64,000 nt of DNA from Heliocidaris tuberculata. Its lineage: Eukaryota > Echinodermata > Echinoidea > Camarodonta > Echinometridae. Of the stretch, positions 1 to 11,016 are shown one piece after another. The stretch is from NCBI GenBank assembly GCA_025618425.1, contig CM046833.1, positions 36,467,774 to 36,531,773 on the forward strand. Direction: 5' to 3'. The notes under the pieces are model-generated. The model did not search any database, had not been told where the DNA came from, and saw only the letters and a list, made by a program, of their open reading frames with translations. A program made the translations under genes and the position numbers. Each line of letters opens with the position of its first letter. The first letter of the stretch is position 1.

Positions 1-297
1 TTATATTCAGCTCGGTCAGGAAAATCAACACTGTTCACTTTCCCTTTTTTTTTAAAGAAAGAGACAGATTACAAAGAACCTTAGAAAAATAATAAAGATA
101 ACATTTTTTTTTTTAATGTAACAGAAATATTGGGGGAAATACTACACTACTGGTATATGTATTATCATCAAGTTTATGATATGCATGAATACAGAGGAGA
201 TATTAAGGATCATGTTTATGAGATGGAGAAAAAACAACAACTGCCAAGTAGAAATAGAAAGTGATAGAAAATAGGTTTAAGGGGGAAGAAGAGAGTA

Positions 298-328
<31 letters not shown>

Positions 329-829
329 AAGAGAATGAAAAGGATATAATGGGATTGTAGTAAATAGCTAGCAGGAAATACATTTAAAGGGGGAAACTGG
401 ATGAGATGGAGGGAGAGAGAAAGAGAGAGATAACACTCTTAACATCTTCAAGTGCATCCAAAAATTGATCCGACACTTGACATGAGCTTCTGCCCTCCTT
501 GCCTAAATGAAGAGAAAAAGAAAAGAAGCTCCACAACTTGAGACTTAAATCAAGGTCAAGTCGTGCAGAAACCGATTGGAGAGGGCGACAGGCATAGACA
601 AAAAGGAAGAAAAAACGGGGTAAAGAAGGGAAAAGAAGGAAAAGAAGCTACTCCTGGTCTTTCTGATGATCGATTCTGAAATACGTTTGCAAGGAAATGT
701 AGAGTTTATGTGACCTTCCCCAGTGCAGTCTCCCAGGGGTTGTGTTAAACATGTTTAAGCATTCTGCATAGCTCTTTAAACAGGGAGATCCTACAAGGTG
801 TTGCGTCGGAAGACGGAGGGAGGGAGGGG
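1..829. other. Unassigned sequence with AG repeats
   Basis: No gene or recognisable transposon is visible here. A pure AG dinucleotide run lies at 299-325 and a second AG-rich patch near 411-430. The open frame on the minus strand at 648-875 has no recognisable motif and runs into the tandem repeat that follows. Confidence 0.5.
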
Positions 830-1073
830 TACAAGGGATTGCGTCGAAGGGGGGGGGGTAATAAAGTCTTTGCATAATCCCCTTTAACCTGGGAAGGCGA
901 ACAAGAGGTTACATTGGAAGGGGGCGTTGGTCAAACATGTTTGATAAGGGGTACAAGGGATTGCGTCGAAGGGGGGGGGTAATAAAGTCTTTGCATAATC
1001 CCCTTTAACCTGGGAAGGCGAACAAGAGGTTACATTGGAAGGGGGGCGTTGGGTCAAACATGTTTGATAAGCA
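830..1073. repeat. Two-copy tandem repeat, 121-bp unit
   Basis: The segment 830-950 is repeated almost exactly at 951-1073. Both copies start with the same TACAAGGGATTGCGTCGAAG stretch, followed by a poly(G) run, a TAATAAAGTCTTTGCATAAT block and a TCAAACATGTTTGATAAG palindrome. The copies differ mainly by one or two bases in the G runs, so the duplication looks recent. The 106-aa minus-strand open frame across it repeats itself and is not considered a gene. Confidence 0.9.
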
Positions 1074-1660
1074 TATCTCATTAAACTGAGAGAGCGTAAT
1101 GGTAAGGCGTAAAATGTGTTGTGAAAGAAGGGGGGTGGTATAACGTCAAGACAAACTATTTTTCTGTTGAATGAAAAGATGAATTCAATTGGTGGATCCG
1201 ACATAATACAATTTTCGCCAGCGACAATTGCTCCGGGCTTTATTTCGTCAAGATATAAGGTTAGACCACTGCGATCGGGTTTAGGGTAGGTTTAGCATTA
1301 GGGCTAGGGATATTGTTTGGTCCAGGGTTGAAGTTCTGAATTCGGTAAGTGTAGATATTGAACGGGGAGCAATTATTGTGGCAGGATCATGAGTCGTAGA
1401 ACCAAAACTTGTATCAACCCAGTGTAATGGTATATTATGACAATCTGTCATATAAAGTTTAAAGAAAAGCGAACGATGCCTTTGGCTTTTTCTTATTATC
1501 AAAATATTATTCCACAAGACTGATTCACAGGTATATCATTATGACAACCCCACATTTGCTTAATTTGAGCATAATGATCCATTTAATGCTAGAGCCAGGA
1601 TTATTTTTTGGCCTATTTCTTTCTGCCCATCAGGTGCCCAACCCTTTTACAATCTGGCTT
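1074..1660. other. Unassigned sequence with GGTTTAGGG-like motifs
   Basis: No gene is recognised. Positions 1256-1320 carry several GGTTTAGGGT/GGTTTAGCATTAGGG motifs. A loosely similar arrangement occurs at 55490-55620, where GGTTTAGGGTTTGG is followed by TTGGTCC and TTGAAGTT, so this may be a diverged dispersed repeat. Confidence 0.35.
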
Positions 1661-1672
1661 GTCCTTCACCCT

Positions 1673-1805
1673 ACCCCCCCCCCCCCCTTATTACCCCCAC
1701 TCCTTCGGCTGCTCTTTCTCTATAAATTATTTTCTAGATCTTTCTAGTTCTTTTTTTTTCTCTATCCAGTCTTCTTCTCCTACTTCTTCTTCTATCTCCC
1801 TCTCC

Positions 1806-1860
<55 letters not shown>
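1673..1860. repeat. Poly(C) run and CT microsatellite
   Basis: A run of about 15 C residues at 1673-1687 is followed by pyrimidine-rich sequence and a pure TC dinucleotide array at about 1810-1859. Open frames on the plus strand here translate the repeat as serine/leucine runs. Confidence 0.95.
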
Positions 1861-1862
<2 letters not shown>

Positions 1863-2479
1863 ATGCTCTCCTTTATATTCTCTCAGCCATTATGTTCAAA
1901 CATTATTATGGAACAGCAGGTTTTTATACCGACATGAACATAATTATTATAAAACGCACACTAAGAACAAGCACTTTGTGTAACGTTTGTTCAGTATAAC
2001 ATAAACCTATAAATAAATGATGGAAAATGTAATTACAGTTTAATGTTTCGCTATACCGTTTTTATTATTTTTGTCTTTATTCATCTTTTTTCAATGAACA
2101 TAAATCTAAGGAAAATAACTGCAGACTGCTGAAAGCTACGATCAATCCACTTTTAAAATCCAATCAATAGATCGAAAAATTCATTAGTCATTCAAATAAT
2201 TTCATCTTTTGTTCTAATGACATCTTACTTCTGCGGTCAACAGCAGGTAACCTTGAGGGAATCGAGACACGAACCACGGAAAATGAAAGGAACTAAAAGA
2301 AATCGCTATGCCATTTTTCCGATTATTGATTCCGAAATACATTTAGTGGAAATTTTAGTCATCGTACAACCTTCCCCTGAGTAATGTGGTACATGCCTAA
2401 GCATTTGCTTTTAGTATTTACCGGATTATTTTTCCTGTTGGGGGTGCAACGGGTGAACGGCTGGGGGTGTGCAGGGTGA

Positions 2480-2506
2480 GAGTTGGCGGGGGGGGGGGGG
2501 GGGTTG
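2480..2506. repeat. Poly(G) run
   Basis: About 15 consecutive G residues sit within G-rich sequence. This is one of many long G or C homopolymers in the window. Confidence 0.9.
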
Positions 2507-2623
2507 CCACTTGATGGGTGTAAAGATATGAATGTCAAAGCCCATGCACAGAAGACGGGGTTCGTGGGCCTCGAGAACCCCTACTTTTTTCTTTTTTTTT
2601 AAACCAAACAATGCCCTGTACAT

Positions 2624-2756
2624 AGGAGGCGCAATTTGCTTGACTCAGGACTGCGTCAGTGACTTGTGCAGTCTCTGACGCACCGTAAGCGCAAGTAATA
2701 ACGCAATGTAAAAGACGCCTCGAGATCAATGGGCATTACTGACGCATATGCGTCAT
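2624..2756 (+). mobile_element. Fragment of GACGC-rich TIR element (family C)
   Basis: The segment shares the ordered motifs GAGGCG(T/C)..ATTTGCT, GCGTCAGTGACTTGT and GACGC(A/C) with longer copies at 22531-22968 and, inverted, at 45752-46074. It probably represents a short or internally deleted copy. No protein is encoded. Confidence 0.6.
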
Positions 2757-3112
2757 TATATAAATATCTATAGTAAATTCATCAAGAGAAACGAGCTACC
2801 GTAATCGTTCATATAGTGTGATGGAAAATGTTTTTTACAATCTCCTGAAGAGACACCCTTTTATCGTACATAGAAAGTACAGAATAGTCTCTGGACAACG
2901 TGACAGTTAATTTCATTGCATACTTCTAATTAACAGTGCGACATTCGCATGTATCATAATGGTTGATCTTTTCAAGTACTCTTACTTCTCCTACTGCGTC
3001 TTCTTAATGAAATATTCATTAAGCTGTTCAAGTGGAGCAAATAAAGTACATCTAGTCTATCATTACTCTCCTCAGTGGCATTTCAATATTTCGTCAATCA
3101 CCTGTCTGTCAT

Positions 3113-3400
3113 TTGAGCAAATACCCCTTTCTCTCATTTTCTCTCAACCTCTCTCTCTTTCTCTCCCCTTGTTCTCTTTTCTCTTTCTTTCTCTATTCCA
3201 TATTTTCTATTTTGCCCCAACCTCTCTTTCTCACTCTTTCTATTTCTCCTTCTCTCCCTCCTTTATTCTTCACTCTCCACTCCCATCCCCATCGATCTCT
3301 ATTCGTCCTTTTCTCTAGGCCCTATATCACCTGTCTGCCACCGTTCCACATTTATCTGGCTTATCATACTAACGTCTAACTTCTTCATTTATTTCTTTGT
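3113..3400. repeat. Pyrimidine-rich low-complexity tract
   Basis: TCTCT-rich sequence without a regular unit. Open frames on the plus strand here are composition artefacts. Confidence 0.85.
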
Positions 3401-3431
3401 CAATCGTTTGGATGATTTCACCCCGTCTTCT

Positions 3432-3569
3432 GGGGGGCGTTTCATCAAGTGTCTTGTCGGTGATTTTTACCGACAATTTTGCTCTCAGCCAATCAGATGC
3501 AAGGATTTCAGTAGCTTATAACAGTTATTGCAACTTGTCATTGATGACAAGTTTTATGAAACAGGGCCC
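3432..3569 (+). mobile_element. MITE family A, copy 1
   Basis: The 138-bp foldback element begins with GGGGGCGTTTCATCAAGTG and ends with GACAAGTTTTATGAAAC-AGGGCCC, which are imperfect inverted repeats. The interior has CTCAGCCAATCAGATGCAAG and GTAGCTTATAACAGTTATTG. The same termini and interior occur at 4602-4811 and 44808-44946. It has no coding capacity and would depend on a transposase supplied elsewhere. Confidence 0.88.
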
Positions 3570-3611
3570 TGAACCAACCACTACCTTAACCATACTGTCC
3601 ATCCTTCCCAT

Positions 3612-3696
3612 ACTTCTCTTCCCATCTTTCTCTCTCTCTCTCTCCTTCTCTCTCTCTCCATCTCCTTCTCTCTCTCTCTCTCTCTCACTCGCTATC

Positions 3697-3754
<58 letters not shown>

Positions 3755-3757
3755 ATC
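3612..3757. repeat. CT microsatellite
   Basis: An interrupted CT array of about 145 bp starts about 40 bp after the family A MITE. Frames open through it on both strands are repeat translations. Confidence 0.95.
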
Positions 3758-4601
3758 CCATATTAGTCTCCGTCAATCATCCAGCCAAAATGTTACATGT
3801 ATTTTTCATGAGAGATTGTTATCGCTTCATAAGACGCTTTCCAATCTTATCTGCACGTCTGCTAAACCACAAAAGTGGTCATATCACTCTCCGACACTTT
3901 CCAATTTATCAATTACTCTATACTTTCCCCCAATCGAATATATTTCCATTACACCAGCGCCTAAGAACGAACGATATTCACTCCCTCCAAATTTGATGTC
4001 CAGATCCTCTTTTTTTATATAATTTTTTTTCTATATTACATAGATTTGAACGGTATGAGTCTGATAAAATCAGTTTCACGAATATTAAACAATGTTTCAA
4101 TAAAAATTTTGTGAGAAAAAATAACTTAAGTTGAAGAACCAGAAAAGGAAGAAGACGAATTCCAAGAGCAATAAATGAACTCCAGAAATTCGTGAATTCC
4201 ACTGAGTCAAAAAATCTTTTCCCTCTCACAGTTTTGTCATTTGGTATTGGTAGAAGTTAAAGAAAAGATAATTGGTGATTTGCATTTTTCTTAAAACGAA
4301 ATGGCGTGTAAAGAAAGCACTTTTTTCCATCAGAAGATTTCTTCTGTTACAGCGTACAATTCAAAACAAATTAGTGTAACAGTAGTCAATCAAATAAAGG
4401 AATGTATATTCCATGAAAGAAAATGCTGTTCATTTTCATTGAAGTATCTTTCTTTAGAATATTTTTTCAGCATGTATGAAAGTATTTTGATATTTCATAA
4501 AACTCTTAAACAAATACCCCAAAGAAAAGGCATAATTATTAATGCAATGGATTATTTTAATAAGTGTCGAGCTTTGGGGTTTAGTCACCGGGCTTTAGAT
4601 C

Positions 4602-4811
4602 AGGGCACCGTTTTCATAAAACTTGTTTCTATGACAAATTTGCTCTCAGCCAATCAGATGCAAGGATTTCAGTTATTCTAACTTGTTATCAGTAACAACT
4701 GCCTCATTTCTATGACAAATTCGCTCTCAGCCAATCAGATTCAAGGATTTTAGTAGCTTATAACAATTATTGTAACTTGTTACTGATAAAAAGTTTTATG
4801 AAACGGGGCCC
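4602..4811 (+). mobile_element. MITE family A, copy 2, internally duplicated
   Basis: It opens with GGGCACCGTTTTCATAAAAC and closes with AAGTTTTATGAAACGGGGCCC. Within it the block TTTCTATGACAAATT(T/C)GCTCTCAGCC occurs twice, at about 4625 and 4708, with the following TCAGAT(G/T)CAAGGATTT(C/T)AGT repeated as well. The element is therefore about 70 bp longer than the copies at 3432 and 44808. Confidence 0.85.
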
Positions 4812-4814
4812 AGA

Positions 4815-5585
4815 ATGGTCTGTGGTCCGAGTCCCTGCTGGAGCATTAACGTTAATGGCTATAGAGTGCCCAAGTCTGCGCAGTGCCCATAGAGTGTATG
4901 TAACTCTATGGCAGTGCCCTTGTATGCGCACACGTATAACTGCGCGATTCTGATAAAAACAAAACACGCAACGAATACAAAATTTTCATCTTTATCATAG
5001 CAGTCTCGGTATTCATGCATAAAACAAGTCAAAATATTGAAAAAAGGTATTATTTCAAACATCTTATTCACAAGCCTCGAAACTTCTTCCACGTAAAAAC
5101 TCCCCAACTGCGTGTAAAATGAATGAGTGCGCAGACACGGGCACCATTGTTTTTGTTTTTGTTTTTCAATGTTGAAATGACACGGCCGCCGTTTCTTGTG
5201 AAAATGCTATTGTTCTTGTACTAATTTTAATGATATTTTTTGCAAACTTACCCTTTAGAATATCAGTAATGATATAAGATTGAGAATTTAGAGGAATATT
5301 GGAGAAATTCTCGTTTATTTTTTAGGTCAAATCTTAGATGCGAAGACATAGGGCTCACCGTCATACATTTGCCTCAATTATCCAGGAAGTGAATGGGTAT
5401 TTGTGAGGGACGATATACCGTTGAAACTGAGCTGTATGCGTGCATGATGTGATTCTTGTAAATTATCGTGGGAATACTCCTTGGGGAGTGGAGATGGAAC
5501 ACACTTGTAGGTGGGTTTGATATCATGAGTAAAGTATCAAGTCTATGGGAATGTAATTATTGTTATGCGCTATAAATGTATTTAA
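4815..5585. other. Unassigned sequence
   Basis: No gene is recognised. A short hairpin-like pair CCCATAGAGTG and CTCTATGGCAGTG lies near 4886-4918. The open frames at 4767-5107 (minus) have no family motif. Confidence 0.4.
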
Positions 5586-5589
5586 AATA

Positions 5590-5781
5590 TTCATCATCAT
5601 TATTATTATTACTATTAGTATTATTACTTTTTTAAAATTATTATTATTATCATCATTATCATCATTATAATCATCATCATTATCTTTATCATTTTATCAC
5701 AATTATCATAATCTTCACTATCAGCTTCAGCATCAATATCATCATCATCATCATCATCATCATTAGTTTCATTATTATTAT
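5590..5781. repeat. ATC/ATT trinucleotide microsatellite
   Basis: An interrupted trinucleotide tract of TCATCATTATT type, densest at 5736-5764. Confidence 0.95.
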
Positions 5782-5902
5782 ACTAATGGGCTGAAGAATG
5801 TCTGTCCTGGGTATCAAACATAACCATGACACATTCTACAAGTGTCTACCAACATCCAGACCCGTGAATTCTGCATTCCATTAATACTTGTACATACACT
5901 CA

Positions 5903-5903
5903 C

Positions 5904-5934
<31 letters not shown>

Positions 5935-5938
5935 ACAA
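5903..5938. repeat. Poly(C) run fused to AC microsatellite
   Basis: Eighteen C residues (5903-5920) are directly followed by AC dinucleotides to 5938. Confidence 0.95.
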
Positions 5939-6374
5939 CTAAATCAGTGCATATCACGCACACGAAACATACACACTCGCACAAAGGCATCCCACCAACA
6001 AAACGCACGTGTGTGTAGATTTCCGGCGCCATATTCCCAGCGCGCCGTGTCAATCACTCATTCTTCATAATTTAGCCTTTGGGCAAAAGCTGCTAATTCG
6101 GCATACTTTATTTTAATCAAATATTCTCTCATTTTTTATCCCGATTTCTCGCATTTCTCTCTAATTCTCTCACAATTTTCATGGGATTTGTGAGAAAGGC
6201 CTCGGGGTACTGGTGTTATGACTGAGGGAATTTTTAATGACTTAACACGTCCACATATCACTTCATAATTTTTTTTTATTGTGATAAAAGAGCACAGATT
6301 TAAGAAAAAAAAAATCAGGTTTTTTGATTTTTATGGACAGGGAGTGGTTACACCATGTTAAATTTTGAATTTTG

Positions 6375-6377
<3 letters not shown>

Positions 6378-6432
<55 letters not shown>

Positions 6433-6445
6433 TTTTTGGGGGGGG
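6378..6445. repeat. AT microsatellite with T and G runs
   Basis: A pure TA dinucleotide array of about 46 bp is followed by a run of T and then a run of G. Confidence 0.95.
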
Positions 6446-6449
6446 GTAT

Positions 6450-7090
6450 TGAAATTTTCTTCCCTAACCTCCGTCAGCAAATTTTGGAAGATCTGTTTTG
6501 ATATTTGTCAATAATTTTTTTATTTTTTTTTAAGACATCTCAGGGCACTTTGGTAACAAATTTCTTACTCCCCCACCTACCGTTAAAAAAAAATGTTCTA
6601 TTGAAGTACCCGGTCATAAGATGGAAACGATTCGAAGTTGTGTACGATGTCTTTACATGTAACGAGTGAAAATAGTTGATCATTGATTGGAGGATCCACG
6701 TGCCCCGAGCCCCCTACCGCCCCCTCCCGGCAAACCCATTGGCTGGCATTCAACCAAGATGCTGTTTCTAACATTTTGGGACTAAGAATTGCTTGTCTTC
6801 TTCTTAAAAGCCAAAATGGGTTCACAATATGTTAAGGCAGCCTGCAATGTTTTGTTTTTTTCTATGAAGATGAAAATCTCTTGCCACCATACGGTTTAAG
6901 CTGTCTTTTTGAAGATAATCAGTTTGTGATGAAATCTACTGGTGTGAAGGCACCCCTGCTATGCCGTGCGTGACTGGTAGAGTCTCCTTGAGTGGAGATG
7001 TTTATGAAAGCAGTGATTATTCAAAGATGCGAGAGTGATTCACGGTTAGGCGGTGTCTGGTAATCAACGATCAACGATGACGAGCTCTGG
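6450..7090. other. Unassigned sequence
   Basis: No gene is recognised. A short minus-strand open frame at 6598-6825 has no recognisable motif or flanking coding context. Confidence 0.35.
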
Positions 7091-7094
7091 TGAC

Positions 7095-7355
7095 GGACCT
7101 GGTGGTGGTGATGGTGATGGTAGCGGAGATGATAATGATGATTATGCCGGTACTAGAATGAGAAAATAATGGTGAAATTGGTGATGATGAAATTGCACTG
7201 TCTTGATATTGGTAGTGGTAGTAATCGAAGTAGCGACGATAACGGTAGTAACGATGATATCAGTGTGAGTGATGTCATTGTCTTGTATATAGTGGTAAAA
7301 ATGGAAGAGGTGATGATCATGGTAATAAACATGATGATGATGATGATGATGACTG

Positions 7356-7388
<33 letters not shown>

Positions 7389-7662
7389 AGGTAGTGAAGG
7401 CAATAGTAAGAATACTGACAATGGCATCATCAGTAGTTCTAGAATGTTGGTAATAATTATGTTGGTATTGGTGGTAATTAAAGATACTTTGTGCTATCTG
7501 TTCTAGGGGTAGTGGTAGTATTGTGAAACTGGCATAAGGATGATTTTAATGCTGGTGATGATGTCATTTTTATTAGGGGAGAAATGGCGGTGGCGGCAAT
7601 TATAATGGTAGAGATACATATTGCTGATTAATATTGTAATGGTGGTAGAAGTGATAATGGTA

Positions 7663-7707
<45 letters not shown>

Positions 7708-7832
7708 TCGTTATCAGGAGTAGCAGAAATAGTCATGATAGTGGAAGAGGAAATGATGATGAAGATGAATAGTTCTGCTAAGTTACTGGTAGTTTTATTG
7801 GTGTTGTTATTGGTGGTATGGGTAAAGATGGT
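7095..7832 (+). repeat. GAT/GGT-rich repeat block, copy 1
   Basis: Trinucleotide-rich sequence (GAT, GGT, GTA) that also carries unique-looking linkers. Linkers such as GGTAGTGAAGGCAATAGTAA and TGGTGGTAATTAAAG are matched at about 1.03 kb distance in the block at 8180-8815, so the two blocks are an old tandem duplication. Methionine/valine-rich open frames here are repeat translations. Confidence 0.8.
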
Positions 7833-8172
7833 GGCCCGTATTCTCGAAAGGTTCCTAACTTTATGCCCCCGTCTAACACTGTGTAGATTTAGGCCACTGA
7901 ATTATGGAGAGCCAAAATAATGTCACCCACTTTTAACCCTACAAAATCACCATAGACTCCCTCTAGTTCTGGAAGTAAATGCAAATACAAAAACCTCACG
8001 ATAGAATTTATTTATCATGTTCATTTAATGTCAGAAAATAATTTGATTTCTTTAATATGTTACATAAATAGAGTAATTTATAAGGGACTTAGGGGTTGAC
8101 AAATGGCCTTCCATAAATCAGCGCCCTACGTTAAGCCAGGCTAAACTTCGGCCACTTTCGAGAATACGGGCC
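7833..8172 (+). mobile_element. 340-bp MITE with GGCCCGTATTCTCGAAAG termini
   Basis: The left end GGCCCGTATTCTCGAAAG and the right end CTTTCGAGAATACGGGCC are perfect 18-bp inverted repeats. Homology of the arms continues inward in diverged form, with AGGCCACTGAATTATGGA near 7891 and TTCCATAAATCAGCGCCCTA near 8110. The element lies between the two copies of the GAT-rich block. No open frame is retained, so it is a non-autonomous DNA element. Confidence 0.92.
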
Positions 8173-8179
8173 GGTGTCT

Positions 8180-8815
8180 TTATTACTATTTAAAAATGGT
8201 GTAACTTGTATTGCTAATGAAGATGCATTGTGCTGATGTTGGTACGATGTGGCGGTGGTGATGGTGATGGTGATGGTGATGGTGGGAGGGGTGATGATAG
8301 TGGTAGCGAATATGATAGTAAGGACGCTGATAACGTCGTCACTGTGGAATGGTGGCGACATGTGCTGAGTGGTGGCTGCGGTGGTGGTGATGATGACGAT
8401 GATGACAATGATGATGATGATGGCAATGGTAGTGAAGATGATACTAAGAATGCTGATGATATCGTAATTAGTAGCTGTGGAAAGTTGGGGATATGCTGGT
8501 AGTGGTGGTAATTGAAAATATTATGTGCTATTTGTATAGAGATAGCAGTACAAGTGATGAAATTGGTATAGGGATGATTATAAGGATGATGATGATTATG
8601 ATGTCGTTATTAGTGCTGGAGAAATTGTGGTGGTGAGAATTGTGATAATAAATATGCTTGGTGCTGATGTTGGTAATGGTGATAGAGGTGATAATAATGG
8701 TAATAAGGATGATGGTGATGATGATAATGATGACGATGATGTTGTTATTTGGTGTAAGGGAAATAGTGAAAGAGGTAAATAAGACACACCCTGTATAATC
8801 CTGCGCGATCTCATG
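8180..8815 (+). repeat. GAT/GGT-rich repeat block, copy 2
   Basis: Repeats the linker order of 7095-7832: GGTAGTGAAGATGATACTAA, then TGGTGGTAATTGAAAAT, then GATGTCGTTATTAG. Divergence between copies is considerable, with trinucleotide expansions differing between them. Confidence 0.78.
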
Positions 8816-8829
8816 CAATAATATTATAT

Positions 8830-9145
8830 TATTGAATCTTGCCTTAATCAGTATTCCTATTTTAATTTTTTTTTTCTTTCTAAGTTTTAGTTTTTAATTC
8901 TCGTTTTATTTTACTCATGTAATCTTGTGTTATCTTATGTTATTTTATGTTGATTTGATTTTACTCTTAATGTTTATTTATATGTATATGAGGATTTGCA
9001 TGTATTTATTTTATCTTCTATGTGATATTTCTCATGTGTTATACCTTATATGTCTTTTTATGTATGCACGGACTTGCAGAAGAACAGCCATTGGCTGAAG
9101 CAAGTGTTGCCGTGTTGAAATAAAATAAAATAAAATGAAATGAAA
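8830..9145 (+). mobile_element. 3' end of a LINE
   Basis: AT-rich 3'-UTR-like sequence ends in CGGACTTGCAGAAGAACAGC, TTGGCTGAAGC and then a short tandem tail of AAATA/AAATG units. This layout is usual for the 3' ends of CR1/L2-type LINEs. No reverse transcriptase sequence remains upstream, so the copy is severely 5'-truncated. Confidence 0.65.
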
Positions 9146-9239
9146 ATGAGGTAATGATGACGAAAATAATTTATTAATGGTAGTAATCAAAGTTAAAGAA
9201 GTCAATGTTTAGTCATGATGGAAATGATAATGATGAAAG

Positions 9240-9560
9240 AGGTGGAGGAGCATAATTGGTTGAGACAGCATATTCTTCTCCTCCTCCTCAGTCTTCTTCT
9301 TCTTCCCCTCCTCCTTCTCTGTATCCATCTTCTTATCATTCTTTCCCTCTCTTTTCTTTCTCCTTTAATTCGGTTTCCCTTTATCGTTTCATTCTCTTCG
9401 GCCCATCTCACCCCTCTTCCCCCTTCTTCTCTTCCTCCTTCTCTTCCTCCTTCTTCTCTTCCCCCTTCTTCTCTGCTTTTTCTCATTCCTCTTTTAATCT
9501 TCTCCCTCCTTATCATCCTTCTTTTCTCCTATTTCTACTCACCTCCTCGTACTTTCCCCC
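9240..9560. repeat. Pyrimidine-rich CTT/CCT tract
   Basis: Degenerate CTTCTCCTCC-type sequence of about 300 bp. It leaves frames open on both strands (serine/proline-rich on plus, arginine/glutamate-rich on minus), judged non-coding. Confidence 0.9.
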
Positions 9561-10410
9561 TTCCTTCCTGGTCTACTCTTCCAGCTTTCAAACTAATCCA
9601 TGAAGGAGGGGTAAAGCTCTGACGGGGAAACGCTTCTAAAGTGGTGGGTGGGGTTGAGAGTGGTATCACATTTCTGGAAGAAAGGGTTTCATGCGGTGCC
9701 TATGGCTGTTTATACCCGTGGCAATGACCGGTAATGCAAATTTTTGCTTTATACCAGCATCTTCACAGAGAGATTATGTTAATAACCTTATCTTTTGGAT
9801 TCATGTTCAAGATCCCGATCGCTGAACATTTTACACGTTACGGTTTCTTATTGAGCGGAAATCGTCTTTCCCTTCCAGGAGGGTGGATAGAATATCATTT
9901 TCAATGGGGGGGGGGGGGTGGTCGGACCAAATTTACTGACAAAGCATAGCTGAACATTTTCCAAGAAGACGAAAAAGAAATTCAGTTTTTTAGATATTCG
10001 ACAGTCTACAAAATTGAGGACATGGAATTTTAACGGGGGAAGGGAAAGGGGGAGTTGGGACGCCTCCTTACCCCCTTCTGCAAGCGCCCTTCACTCTTAT
10101 CTTTATTTGTTCTGTTCTGTGAGAAGTGAGAGATGGTATACTTTAAAATGATGTTGAATAGATGAAACAGTTTATGGTGTACTAAGTGTTCTTTTAGTGA
10201 AATAAAAGTTTAATAAGCATGTCAAAATTATTGACGGTGTTGCTCATACACGTAATGCAAAACCTAGACTCATTCAACATTCGACATGTTCAAAATCTAT
10301 GATATTTCCTCATCATTATCGACAGGTCTTTTGATTTTTATGTACTGCAGAATTTAGTTATTGCTCTACAAACCAAACGAACAAGTGTCTTATTGATTAA
10401 TTTGATATTG
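9561..10410. other. Unassigned sequence
   Basis: No gene or repeat family is recognised apart from a G run at 9906-9917. Confidence 0.4.
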
Positions 10411-10560
10411 AAGTTTCAGTTTCAGTTTAGTTTTATTTCCACAAATCAGTCAAAATACACATCATGCATTCTGGAATAACAGAAATCGATTACATAATTC
10501 AAGAACAAATATACATGCACAGTGCGTATTAAAAAACGAGTATACCCAACTTTGGTAGCA
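10411..10560 (-). mobile_element. 3' end of a LINE
   Basis: On the minus strand the sequence ends with ...GGAAATAAAACTAAACTGAA followed by ACTGAAACT-type tail repeats. This matches the style of the LINE 3' ends at 47870 (minus) and 62690 (plus). Only the last part of the 3' UTR is present. Confidence 0.6.
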
Positions 10561-10602
10561 TCTAATTAAAAAAGTTATAACGTCTATGGGCTTCAAATCT
10601 AT

Positions 10603-11016
10603 TTAACCCTTTCGAGACAATTGACCACATTTTGTGGTTTTACTTTATATCTTTTGATTCAGAGCTTTAAAAAATATACCATATGCACGAGTAGAAAGAA
10701 CAAAATTTTCTGCACACACTCTATCCTTTTTTGTCGCATGACCATATTGCGTTTGATGCCAGGAATTTTTAAAAAGAGAATAAGCTATAAAATCCTTAAA
10801 TTGGCAACACATTGGGAGGTTCAGAATCATTGGTTTTTATCAAAATTGGCAATTTTTTCAACTTTTCGATAAAGTTTGTGACCATGTATATTGCTTTCAA
10901 AGACATCACACCTTATTAAACCATGTAGCACTAAAAGAAAAATATTATTGTTGCCAATTTGAAGAACAAAATGTGATCAATTTAGCCCTTAAATAATCCC
11001 TGTCCTGAAAGGGTTA
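10603..11016. mobile_element. MITE with TTAACCCTTTC termini
   Basis: The left end TTAACCCTTTCGAGACAATTGACCACATTTTG pairs imperfectly with the right end CAAAATGTGATCAATTTAGCCC...GTCCTGAAAGGGTTAA. The ~414-bp interior has no conserved coding sequence; the open frames on both strands within it are short and unrelated to any family I know. Confidence 0.72.

Noticed and set aside
7169..8818. Methionine-, valine-, aspartate- and isoleucine-rich frames on both strands
   Set aside because: They follow GAT/GGT repeats and are open on both strands.
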